Below, one piece after another: positions 35,332 through 45,747 of a DNA stretch of 64,000 bases. The position numbers and the translations under genes are program-made. Under the pieces are notes generated by a model that was given only the letters and a program-made list of their open reading frames with translations, did no database searches and was not told the origin of the DNA. Location: NCBI GenBank assembly GCA_022835595.1, contig BQUP01000002.1, forward strand, positions 2,156,534 to 2,220,533. The letters run 5' to 3'. This DNA is from Cystobasidium ongulense. Lineage: Eukaryota > Basidiomycota > Cystobasidiomycetes > Cystobasidiales > Cystobasidiaceae. Positions within the stretch are counted from its first letter, which is position 1. Each line of letters starts with the position of its first letter.

Positions 35332-37434
35332 ATGACCTCGCAGCACCCTCACCCTCACCAGCAGCAGCAGCAGCAGCAGCAGCACTCGCAGTACTATGGC
35401 CATAGTCAACTCCAAAGCACATCTGCTATCCCGCATTCAGCGCAGTCGTCTTCAGCCGTCTACCTGCAGCATATGCAATCAGCAACCGCGTCTGCCTACC
35501 CTAGCACCAGCTCGCACCAGCTATACGCCTCGCAATCACAACTACCGCCTTCATCTACCGCACATCAGTACTACTCTGGCTTGTTACAGAATGCTCCTTC
35601 TGCCGTAGTCAGATACGCCACACCAGCTCAAGCTGGATCTCCTCCTCCAGTCGCCGCCGGCTACCTTCCTCTGGCTTCAAGCAGCACATCTGCCCCTGCA
35701 GCCACTCAAGCTCAGCCAGGAGTATCTTCTCGAATCGTAAGCTCCCTTCAGTCACTCGTCAGCTTGTTGGAGAAGCAAAATACAAAGCTCGATAAACACG
35801 ATGAACGTCTGAAGACGCTCAGCGAAGGCTTTGACCAGATCAAAACAGATACTACGCGCTGCACATTGAGTATCGAGTCATTCAGCAAGACAATGAGCAA
35901 AAAGCTCAAGACTATGAGTGAGTACGCTATAACGGAAAGCAAGTCCTTCAGCCGCTGCTGACAAGCTTGTCTCCAGCCGACACAGCAAGCAAAACTTTAC
36001 AAGAAGATATTGCTCGGTCTCTAGAGAAGGACCTGGATAAGCTCCGCAAGGAGACTTCCGAGCTAGGAGAAATAGCCAAAACCTTCACGAGTAATGGAAA
36101 CGCTTCAGCTTCGAAGCTCGCAGATATTTCGACTGCACAAACACAACTGCTGCAGGTGAGAGTCGCAATCCTTTGACTCACTAAATGCTTCAACCCTACC
36201 ATACTTGTATTAATGTTATATTTCTGATGATCTAATGCTTCTAACCCATACCTCCGCGACTTTCTACTCTCTTCCAAAGGCATTTACTTCTAATCAGGAA
36301 ACGGTTTCCGAACAAGCTGATTCGATAGTGGACAGAATAAGCGACGCTCAATTAGACCTGCTTCATCGTCTCTCTGATCAATTCAGGCTAGTCACTGCAT
36401 CAATCACTACTTCAGCTTCTGCAACTCGACAGTTCATCGAGCAGAGTGAGAACCGACAAAATCAACCTCAACAACAGCAGGTTCAGCAACTCTTGAATCT
36501 CCTTCAGAGTTTCGCTAATCGACCATCTCCGACTCCATTACTGCCAGCGGAGCTTTCAGAAGAAAGGTTCATCATGCCTACTCCGCCGACATCTCAGTTA
36601 TCTCGAGCTTTACAAGGCTCCTCCGCTACACGTGCCGATATTACATGTGTCGCATCTAGTACAAATCATCGTTGCTCCGCTGTGGAATGCACTTCCTGCC
36701 TCATCCAAGCTACATCTTCGCCGAGTTGTCAACATCCCGGCGAGGCGCAGGTGGCGTCCTTGGGGGAGAGGAATGAAAGAATCAATGCCTCACTAAGCAA
36801 TCAAGCATTCCACCATCCGATCCGAGTTCATCAGTCTCAAAGCACCGAAACTCAGATGTCGACCATGCCGATAGCGGTGATATTGCCTGGTTCAGCCGAA
36901 GAGGTGTCTCGGAGAGACGTATTATCGCCTTCTTCTGCAGTGGAGCAAATGAAATCGCCTAGTCGGTCTACTTCCAGTCATCACCGCAAACCTCTAAAAA
37001 CACTACGACCATTCATCATGAAGAAAAGGAAGATTCTACAATCGGACGATGAAGGTGACGAAGATGCAGAGCACGAGACAATCGGAGGATTCGAACCCGC
37101 AGATCCATCTGAACAGCAGCAGCCTATCACTGTGCTACCATTGGACCGACACGCGGTCTCACGTGAGAGAGTCGAGGCGTGGCGCTTCGGTACCAGTGCC
37201 GCTCAAGGTCTACCTCCTTCGAACGAGCACACACCTGAAACTAATCAAGCAGATTCACTGGGACAGCAACAGGTGGTCGAGGTACAATATGCTGAAATAG
37301 AGCCAGTGTCAGAGAAGGCGCAGGCGAAAAGTAAGAAGCCAGTAAAAAAGCGTGCCACTAAAGTAAAAAAGAGCAATAACTCTCCACCCGCTAAAAGAAG
37401 AAAGACGGCTCGTCAAGCGGAGGCGGCTACCTAG
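35332..37434 (+). CDS. Poly-Q, coiled-coil protein with C-terminal nuclear-localisation-like tail
   Basis: Family not recognised. Exons 35332-35917, 35977-36155 and 36280-37434 give 639 aa. The N-terminus holds a pure CAG-type Gln run (eight Gln at about 35360-35383) in a His/Gln/Ser/Tyr-rich stretch. The middle (residues about 130-330) is strongly heptad-like: LQSLVSLLEKQNTKLDKHDE, LSEGFDQIKTDTTRCTLSI, LEKDLDKLRKETSELGEIAK and VSEQADSIVDRISDAQLDLL, i.e. a long coiled coil. The rest is Ser/Pro/Gln-rich with acidic patches (SDDEGDEDAEHE) and ends in dense basic clusters (KSKKPVKKRATKVKK, PPAKRRKTARQ) that look like a bipartite nuclear signal. It could be a chromosome-axis, kinetochore or transcription-linked factor. 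The general architecture recalls meiotic Mer2/Rec114-type scaffolds, but that is only an idea. Confidence 0.75.
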
Positions 37435-38065
37435 TTCAACAGCATCCCTTTTGTTTGTTTGGACGGCCAGTCACTTCGGCACTATCGGTCAGACTACCAA
37501 GATCCCCTAGTCGTGTACGCAAGCACTGAACAACTGCTTACTCACCTCATCCAAACATCTCCGGCCATTTCCTCTCCACAAGCAAAATACACATGTAGCA
37601 TATAGTCTCTCAGTCTCGTCATTATGCATTGCTATTTACAAGCTAGAACAGGTTCATTGACAGCTGAACACATGAAGGTCTCTTGAGCAGCAGGAAGTTG
37701 ATGCTGCTGCGGTTCGCGTTTAATAAATGACTCGAGCCAGCCCTTTTTATTCTGTTGAGAGACGGGCAAGCAAGCAAGAGCCAGCCACAAAGCCCCGTAG
37801 CGTAGGATTGTAACGGAGGGACTTCTTTGCCACCGGATGGGTCTGAAAGCAAAGCACCTGACACTATTGACGAGGGAATGCATGCTGTACACCTGGACCG
37901 GCAAACACCATGGCTTCCGTTTCTGTGCTCGTTCCCAATTCGTCTTCGTCCAACGAGAAGCATGCCGGCGATCATGCCGGCGGACAATTATCACGAACTG
38001 TCAGGATTGCTTTTGTCCCCTTCAGCAATCTTGACTGATCTTGCCTCTTTATCTACCTGTGAAGC
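37435..38065 (+). promoter_or_regulatory. Intergenic region upstream of the D2HGDH gene
   Basis: 631 bp holding the 3' end of the preceding gene and the promoter of the next. Short minus-strand open frames (37632-37994) lack any bias or motif and overlap each other in two registers. Nothing else is seen. Confidence 0.4.
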
Positions 38066-40041
38066 ATGACCAAAATGACACTAGCTCGGAGCCTGCAGAG
38101 CCTGCGTCAAGCCTCGCAAGGCTGCTCACAGCGTTCTGTCCATAGCGCCGCCGCGGCGCAGGTCAATCGGGCAGCGCTTCCACTGCATCGACGGCAAGCT
38201 GTGCGTCCAGCAGCATCGGCGACAGCAAGAGTCAGCCTGAAGGGTGCACAGCAGTCAAGATGCATGTCTGCAACCCCAGCAAGACGCGCAAAACAGCTTC
38301 CACCTCGGTCGGAAAAGTTCAAGAAGATTACAAAAGAAGACATTGCCGCTTTCAAGGAGATAACGTCGGGTGTGATGAGTACGGTCGAAGGAGCCAATAC
38401 AGCGAGTCAGGATGAACTTGTGCCTTTTAACGAGGACTGGATGTGAGTTGACCGAGTCTGCTCTGTCGTGCTTGCTGGCAGAAGACTGACCATGCGATCT
38501 GCATTGAACAGGGGAAAGTACGCCGGAGAGACGCAAGTCGTGCTTAAACCCAAGACAGTGGAAGAAGTCAGCAAATTGATGGCCTACTGCGTAAAGAACT
38601 CCATTGCTATCACACCGCAAGGAGGGAATACCGGTCTAGTCGGTGGCAGTGTCCCAGTCTACGATGAAGTGATCATCACCCTTGTACGTCTCCCGGCTGT
38701 CTTCTGGTAAAGCCAAGCTAATATCTACGTCTACATAGACTGGTCTTAACGAAGTCCGCTCCTTCGACGAAGTCAGCGGTGTCCTGACGTGCGATGCCGG
38801 CTGCATTTTGGAGAATCTAGACCACTACTGCGCAGACAAAGGCTACATTATGCCTTTAGATCTTGGAGCAAAGGGATCTTGCCAGATTGGAGGAAATGTC
38901 GCTACAAATGCCGGTGGACTACGACTTGTCCGCTATGGTTCGCTACATGGAACCGTGCTCGGTCTAGAAGTCGTCTTGCCGGATGAGAAGGGTACAATCC
39001 TTAGACAAGGCATGTCAGGTTTACGTAAGGACAATACCGGCTACGACCTCAAGCAACTCTTCATCGGAGCAGAGGGAACACTTGGCTTGATCACAGGTGT
39101 ATGCATCATGACTGCCAAGCGATCTTCCGCGAAGAACGTCGCCCTTCTAAAAGTGCCCACCTACGACAAAGTCCAAGAAGTGTTCGTGCAGACGAGGACG
39201 AAGCTCGGAGAGATCTTATCGGCATTCGAGTTCTTCGATCAAGAAGCCTACAATCTGGTATTGCATCACACAGGACAAAAAGCACCAGTAGAAGCTGGCG
39301 ACAAAGCTGCTTTCTACGTTCTCATCGAGACGAGTGGTGGCAACAAGGATCACGACGATGAGAAGCTGGGTGGGCTGATGGAGGACTTGATGGAGCATGA
39401 GATTGTCGAAGATGGCGTTCTTGCTCAAGATGAAACGCAGATCAATGATCTATGGAGCTTGCGAGAGTCTATCCCTGAAGCTTGTGGCAAAGCCGGCAAG
39501 ACTTATAAGTATGACCTGTCGATTCCCGTCAGCAAGATGTACGATATTATAACGGCAGTCAGGGAAAGATTTGCGGAGAGAGGCCTAGATAAAGATGATA
39601 TCGTCAAGTTGACCGTAGGGTATGGTCACGTTGGAGATTCGAATATTCACGTCAACGTAGTCGTTGAAAACTGGGACAAGCGCGTGGAAGAGGCGCTAGA
39701 GCCTTGGATATATCAATGGGTCGGTAAGTCACTCTAACATCTAGTTTGGGGGCAATTGAGAAAGATCTGATACCTGCTTGTCTACCACAGCGGATCACAA
39801 GGGTTCCATCTCCGCTGAGCACGGTCTCGGCGTTATGAAGGCGCCATACATCAACTATTCGCAGACGCCCGAGTCGATAGAAGTCATGAAGAAGATTAAG
39901 ACTATGTTCGACCCAAAGGGTGTCATGGTGAGTCATCTTCTTAGCTTCATACGCAATGGTCCTACTCTCTTTTGATGATCTTCTGCTGATTCATGCACGC
40001 ATCCTTCTATATTTAAGAATCCATACAAGTATTTCCTTTAG
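38066..40041 (+). CDS. DLD2: D-2-hydroxyglutarate / D-lactate dehydrogenase, mitochondrial (FAD)
   Basis: FAD-linked oxidase family enzyme that converts D-2-hydroxyglutarate to 2-oxoglutarate (or D-lactate to pyruvate), 564 aa. Exons: 38066-38442, 38512-38683, 38739-39723, 39791-39927, 40018-40041. A long Arg/Ala/Ser presequence (about 75 residues) predicts the mitochondrial matrix. FAD-binding PCMH domain: ITPQGGNTGLVGGSVPVYDE, FDEVSGVLTCDAGCILE, CQIGGNVATNAGGLRLVRYG and DNTGYDLKQLFIGAEGTLG. C-terminal substrate domain: LRESIPEA, YKYDLSIPVSKMYDI, KLTVGYGHVGDSNIHVNV (metal-binding His pair) and SAEHGLGVMK. The last coding exon is only 24 nt and supplies the conserved end NPYKYFL. The sequence fits D2HGDH/Dld2 better than the Dld1 lactate enzymes. 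Confidence 0.93.
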
Positions 40042-40237
40042 TCTGTGATATCTTGTTAGTCATTGAGTGCCATTGTAGTCAGCATGTAGCAATGGAGATC
40101 ATCTTTATTACGAAGCAATAGAGCTCCGCTTGAACTTCAAGCCGACGTGATCGGCGCGCTTCAAGCATGCGGAGAGAGTGTATCTTCTTAGTTCACCTTT
40201 GCTTCTCTACATTGCAACGATATCCACACTCAGCACA

Positions 40238-41929
40238 ATGCCAGGTCTAGCAAGCATGGATGGCGTCTCCTATGGCAAAGCAGAGCCATTCACTATACCG
40301 GACTACGACTACGAACCGGTGAGGGCAATTGTGAAGGCGACAGACCTGACTGGATATTACGACAATCTACTAGACGATGCCTTCGAGCGCGATGAGGAGG
40401 ACTTCACATGCACGTTTGACGGTGAATGTCTCTTAAAGTGTGCTTATCCGCCCTTTCGCAGATGGTATCTCACCCAAGATCACAAAGAGACTGCTTGCCC
40501 GCGCCACCGACGGCTTCAACTGGTCCGAGTGGCGAGACAAGCTGCATGACATGGGATCTCATTACAAGGTGAGAAAGGCAGAAATGAAGGCATTCACACT
40601 ATCTGACAGTTAGTCGTAGCTTCTTGTTTCCGGTATTCAAGATCAAGGCAAAATCGATATCCACTTCATTCATAGAAAGTCGGATAACCCAAATGCGATT
40701 CCCCTACTTATGGTTCACGGATGGCCTGGCTCGGTTATCGAGTTCTACAAGATTTGTAAAATACTCTCGAAGAACTATCATATCGTTATGCCGTCCGTAT
40801 TCTTTACACTATCACAGCTATATTCTGACTAATCCAAGCTCCCTCTAGCTCAATCCCAGGTTTCGGATGGTCTGGCGCACCCAAGAAAGCTGCCAATACT
40901 CAAGGAGGAGTTCCTTGGGACTTCACAAAGACAGCTATCTGCTTCAATGCTGTCATGCAGTCCCTTGGATACGAGAAATATTTAACGCAAGGTGGCGACT
41001 GGGGCAGTATGCTCACCCGACACACTGCGCAATGCTTCCCTGAGAATGTACAAGCTCTTCGTGCGTCTAGATACAGTCATCTTAAACATTCGTGGGCTGA
41101 CGAGAATTGCATAAGATGTCAACTTCTTCTCCGGTTCAACTACCAAGCCGGATGCATCTGGAGACTTGACAGAGCTTGAGAAGAAAGGTATTGAAAGGCT
41201 TAACGACTTTAAGTGAGTAAATGCATGCAAGTACGGACTTCTCTCGCTGGCTAACGTGATAATTTGAAGGCGCAAAGGCATGGCTTATACAGAAATGCAA
41301 GGAGTATGCAAAAGTGTCCTACGAAATGCAATGAAGCTGACCATTCTTGTCAGACTACACCTTATACACTCGGTGGCGCGCTTTCAAGCTCACCTGTAGC
41401 CACCATCATATATATCGCCGAGAAGGTCTTCCGCTGGTCGTCTCCTACGACCCACCCGACAGACGACGAAGTCCTTGCCAACATAATGATCTACTGGTTT
41501 TCAAAAAGTCTCACCAGCTCGTTCTGGCTATATTATCTCAGGAGATCTGGTGATCCCAAGCAAAATAACCTTCTCGAAGAAACAGAGATTGAGCAGCCAC
41601 TCTCATTTGGCTGCGGCCCATATGAAATCCATTGGGTGAGTCAGATTGGTTTAGTCTCGCTGTGGGCAGTCATTACTCCACACCGCAGTGCCTTGAATGT
41701 AGTCGAGGTAGAAAGCGCCACTGATCAGATCTCGATTTTGATTCCCCAGCCTGCTAAGAAAGTCTTCGAATACCAAGTAACCAACATCAGATCATGGAGA
41801 GTACTCGACAAAGGTGGCCATTTCTTAGCTTGGGAGGCTCCTGAAGTACTAGCCAAAGATATCAATGAAGCGTTTCAGACGGAGGAAGTTAAGAGATTAT
41901 TCAACAACACCGCGTCGAGCAAAATTTAG
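40238..41929 (+). CDS. Epoxide hydrolase, microsomal/juvenile-hormone type (EHN + alpha/beta hydrolase)
   Basis: Hydrolyses epoxides to diols, 429 aa as spliced. Exons: 40238-40421, 40462-40568, 40620-40792, 40849-41060, 41116-41212, 41270-41303, 41354-41635, 41729-41929. EHN domain first (FTIPDYDYEP, WSEWRDKLHDMGSHYK), then the hydrolase: oxyanion HGWPGS, PSIPGFGWS, nucleophile Asp in GGDWGS, two candidate active-site Tyr (GMAYTEMQ and NIMIYWF, matching the mammalian mEH pair), and catalytic His in LDKGGHFLAWE. No N-terminal membrane anchor is seen, unlike mammalian mEH. The acidic triad member cannot be placed with confidence. It should lie near the final exon junction, where a 93-nt segment (41636-41728) has GT..AG ends but is also fully open in frame. 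One intron is only 40 bp and one donor is GTCCGT. Confidence 0.85.
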
Positions 41930-42287
41930 CTTGCGGCCCAACGCCCTTGAAGGCATCTTAGCTCAATGGGTTTCTGTGATGTCATAGTCTGCGTTGAGCT
42001 TTAGGATTTCTCAGTCTGTTAGAGCAAGCGTAGATACCAACGAGCAACTTAAAGGGTCCATCCCTCGGTCTCTGCTAAATGTCCAGTTGAATCTGTACCA
42101 CGCAATGGGCTTCCACCTTAATCCAACTTCCAGACGAATACTAATGCACCCTGGTCTTCCATCCACCATAATGCATCCTATGTAGTGGCCCACAATGTCT
42201 CCAACTCACTTCTTGCTGGCTTTTTTCAGTATGTTCGTGAAGACCTTTCTGCTTTCCTCATATTCCATCACTATCTGCACATCATCA
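41930..42287. other. Non-coding stretch between convergent genes
   Basis: 358 bp between the stop codons of the epoxide hydrolase and MATH-BTB genes. Only 3' untranslated sequence is expected; no frame or structure is supported. Confidence 0.45.
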
Positions 42288-43972
42288 TCAAAAGTAGACG
42301 TTGCGGTGATCTGAGACTGTCGCAAGCGATTGCGTTAGTGTTTTGACGTGGTCGACTCTACAGCCTTTACCTACCCAATTTTTGACCGCATAATCTTCTA
42401 GGGCCTGCAAGATTGGCTTGTGGAGTCGGCCAAAAGGTTGTGCTAGTTCCTGAAGAAGATTCCCAGGATATATCATGGCCAGGAGTGCGGTCTTGGAAAG
42501 CTCCTTAAGGGCTGGCACGTCAAAGTAGTCGGCCATTGCGTACATGGACTCTGAAAATACATTCAGGGCCTGAGTGGAGTAGACACTCAGAGCGTGATCT
42601 GAACACATACTGGGGGAAGAGGAGCATTCTCCTTTGAGGACAGATCGCATGGCAACGTTGTTTGGGAGTTGACTTATACGGACAGCAGATGACTTGATGG
42701 GCTTGAATGTTATACTACCAGTGTAAAGATATAAGACAAAAGCATCGAAGGTGGCCTTCCTGAAGAGCATTAGATTAAATCATAAATGATGTTAGATTGA
42801 TGCTCCTTGTATACAAAAAGTAGCTGAAGTATCTTACGAGAAATTGGGAAGTTTGACCACCTTCAGTTCCTGACGTTTACCACTACCTTCATACTTTCCG
42901 ATAGCTTCCTCGTCGCAATCGGAATCATACGGAGCTGAGTCTTCCATGCCGCTGTCCATTAGGCTTTCCGTAGCGTCAGATGCTGTTTCTGATCCAACTG
43001 TCTGTATTATGCTCGGGTGTCCCTCGCGGAAGTCGGCAGAGAAGACGCTCTCGAAATGCTTGCATCGTTTCTTAAGAAGAGTCGTATGTATTGTGGTATG
43101 TCCGTCACTTAGGCCTGCAACTGCGTCGCCGCTGTGCGACAACGCATGATTCAGGGACGATATGATGCGTGCCATCTCCAAAGCGGGCTTGGGGAGGAAG
43201 TCCGCCTTGCTGGAAGACAAGTATTCTTCGACTTCGACCTTTATCAGGAGATGTTTCTGGGCCTAGGTAAGACATCATAAGTGAATGGGTATATAACGAT
43301 GGAAGAGCTCGTCTCACCAAAGTCTCATGGGCTGTACATGCTCTAATATCTGCTAGGGAGACAAACTGTGGATATCCAAACCCATTGTACTCGGTGTAGG
43401 TATAGTTGCAGGTTTTTGACGCGACCGGCTTTTGTGAACCAGGAACAAGAACCTGGATAATACAGCATTCAGCCGAACAGTATCCATGTAGCTACATGTC
43501 TTGACAACACATACGTCAATCTTGAAGCTGACCACACGTGGCAACGGGTCTTGCTTGATTGAACCTTTCACAGCCTGAAGGTAGACGGCCATGTATCCTG
43601 GTTCATGGTGCAAGTAGAGACAGATCTATCGGACATACTTCAACTTTCCGTCCCGAGTACCGTCCTCTTCCGCAACCTACCCCATAGCGTTTGTTGTCGA
43701 CGCACTCGGAGTGCTTCCTCAGAACAGCAGTTGCAGTTTCGTCGACTAGCGCAGTGTTGAAGTCTTCCCATGGACCTGTGTCGATTTCGAAGCTGAACTA
43801 AAGACATAGACACGCCAAAGGCCAACGCAGGGTATGAGCTACCTTTTTGGACAAAGGACGGTCTACTCACCTTGCGTTTGTAGATGCCAACAATTTCATG
43901 ATGGTCGAAGACGAATTGCTTCTGCCACGCCAGCTCGGCGTCACCCTGAGACTCTTCGGCTTCATTCGACAT
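42288..43972 (-). CDS. MATH-BTB domain protein (possible CUL3 substrate adaptor)
   Basis: Protein of 445 aa as spliced. Exons: 43871-43972, 43677-43797, 43515-43597, 43318-43452, 42838-43262, 42288-42759. The N-terminal half reads like a MATH/TRAF domain: FEIDTGPWEDFNTALVDE, YMAVYLQAVKGS, PRVVSFKIDVLVPGSQKP, YNGFGYPQFVSLADI, LLIKVEVEEY. The BTB/POZ part follows: HTTLLKKRCKHFESVFSADF, an acidic insert (about 40 residues, DSDCDEEAIGKYEG), KATFDAFVLYLYTGSI, YAMADYFDVPALKELSKTAL and a BACK-like helical end. The architecture matches SPOP/BPM-type adaptors, which bind substrates by MATH and Cullin-3 by BTB. The acidic Ser/Asp insert inside BTB is unusual. The second junction needs a weak donor (GTTGCG at 43676), so the 40 residues around it are less certain. 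Confidence 0.8.
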
Positions 43973-44143
43973 CGATATTGTCGCTGTAGAGAAATTCAGT
44001 TGCTGGCTGTAATGCAGGTGAAAGAAGTGATGAGAGCAGATCCAAGAGCAGAAGGTCAGAGAAATGTCAGATGGAGCGTGATCGGATGTTTGTTCCTTTG
44101 TTTGGTTTCATTTGAAACTCGACAAGGTTTCTCTCGTTTTCGA

Positions 44144-45415
44144 CTACAACTCTTCCGCTCTACTTCCCTCTGTATCGATCTCTAATTGTAGCCATCTAGC
44201 TTTCACGCCGTCCTTCTCGAATATGGCTTGCATATCGTTTCCAATCTTTTCGAAGTTCTCGGTGGCAAGTGCAAGAATCGTCGGTCCAGCTCCGGAGAGG
44301 CAGATACCCAGCAAACCAGGATGAGAGGTCGGTGAGAAGGAGGAAAGAATCTCAGGTAAGGCAGGAATGAGGGAGGAGCGGTATGGCTGATGTAGTCGGT
44401 CTTGCATGGCTTCGAAGATGAGCGCCGGGTCTGGCGGTGAGCGAGTGAGAGCGTTCGTGAGCACGACTATGCGTTGTAAATTGAAAACCTGTGGAAGTCA
44501 CCAGTCAGGAACGACGCGCTCGAGAGAAATAATGTAATATACTTACTACATCCTTGATACCATAGCTCTTTGGCATCACTTCTCTAGCCTTTGCTGTTGG
44601 TACTTCGAATTCAGGTATGCATACAATAGCCTTGACTTCGGAGGCTGTAGGGAATTTAAGCCAATGTCCGATACCATGAGGTGGCCTAGGAGGGTTCATT
44701 CCCCATTCTTCCTTTTCTGCTCCTTCTGGTAATTCAGGTATAACTTCGGACAGAGGTATTTGTGCAGCAGATGTATCTTCAGGCGACAGCTCCTTCAAAT
44801 AGCTTCCTACGAATCCACCTAGAAGTGCCGCAGCGACATTGTCCGGATGGCGCTCGACCATGAGAGCAAAGTCCAGCTGTCTAGACCTCGATAGATTCAG
44901 CTTGGCGAGCTCATCTGCAAGCAGGACACCTGCAATGACAGCTGCGCCAGATGAGCCAAGACCACGTCCGAATGGAATCTCGTTATGGCATTCTATCCGC
45001 AGACCTCGTGGGAAATGTGGAATATCATGGCATCGAAGAACGTATAGAGCCACTCGGGTAATGAGGTTCTTGTATGGGTTGAGTGGTGCGGAAGAAGCTC
45101 CTTCGCCTGTATTCACGAGGACCGGGGCGGAGTCGTCTTGCGGACTTGCAGTTTGAGAGACGGTGAGGGTTAGGTAGAGCTTGAGAGTGAGACCGAGGAC
45201 GTCTGGGAGGACACAGTCAGCATAAAGAATACGGACGCGAACGTACTAACTCACCAAATCCACATGCCAGATTTGCAGAACTGCAGGGTACGGTGATTCT
45301 AAACTGGATGCATGACGAGCTTGAATTAGCGCGCGTTAAAGGACCTGAGCAGAAAGCGAGGAGTCGTAATTACCTTGCGATCCACTTCAGGGATGCTCTT
45401 GTTCATTGCTGCCAT
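44144..45415 (-). CDS. THR1: Homoserine kinase (threonine biosynthesis)
   Basis: GHMP kinase that phosphorylates homoserine to O-phosphohomoserine in threonine synthesis; cytosolic, 363 aa (yeast Thr1 is 357). Exons: 45374-45415, 45255-45303, 44547-45202, 44144-44488, in phase. Motif 1: FRITVPCSSANLACGFG. The ATP-binding GHMP motif is IPFGRGLGSSGAAVIAGVLL; then ERHPDNVAAALLGGFVGSY, and motif 3 ICLSGAGPTILALA near the C-terminus. The first two coding exons are small (42 and 49 nt), and the N-terminal motif is only assembled after splicing. A 332-bp region separates its start from that of DRS1 on the other strand. Gcn4-type general amino acid control would be expected, but I see no perfect TGACTCA site to cite. 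Confidence 0.95.
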
Positions 45416-45747
45416 GCTGTACTGCAATGCAAATGACTTGAACAACTCGTAGTTCTTCTACCGGGTCAAACGAGTAGATGGCTTCGCAGCTTCGCGGAGA
45501 ACGGCGGATGATGTTGATTCGACGCGAGAGTGGGTTGTCAGCTTCTAGGACCGTGTTGGACAGGCGTAAAGGTGCTGGATAAGCTGCTGCTGCTGTTGCT
45601 CGTGTTGGACGAGTGTGCAGGCAGAAAAGAGTGTGTTGAGAACCACGATCGCCTTTTTGAAGCCAGACTTTGGACAAATTCGACGATGAAGGACCAGCCT
45701 GTGGTTTTCACTTTTCACTGCATCCTAATAGCAGTTATATTGACAAC
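45416..45747. promoter_or_regulatory. Divergent promoter region shared by THR1 and DRS1
   Basis: 332 bp between the two start codons. It couples an amino-acid biosynthesis gene to a ribosome-assembly helicase. No TATA box is seen. A CTG/CAG-rich run (gctgctgctgctgttgctcg, about 45580-45600) lies in the middle. Confidence 0.5.
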
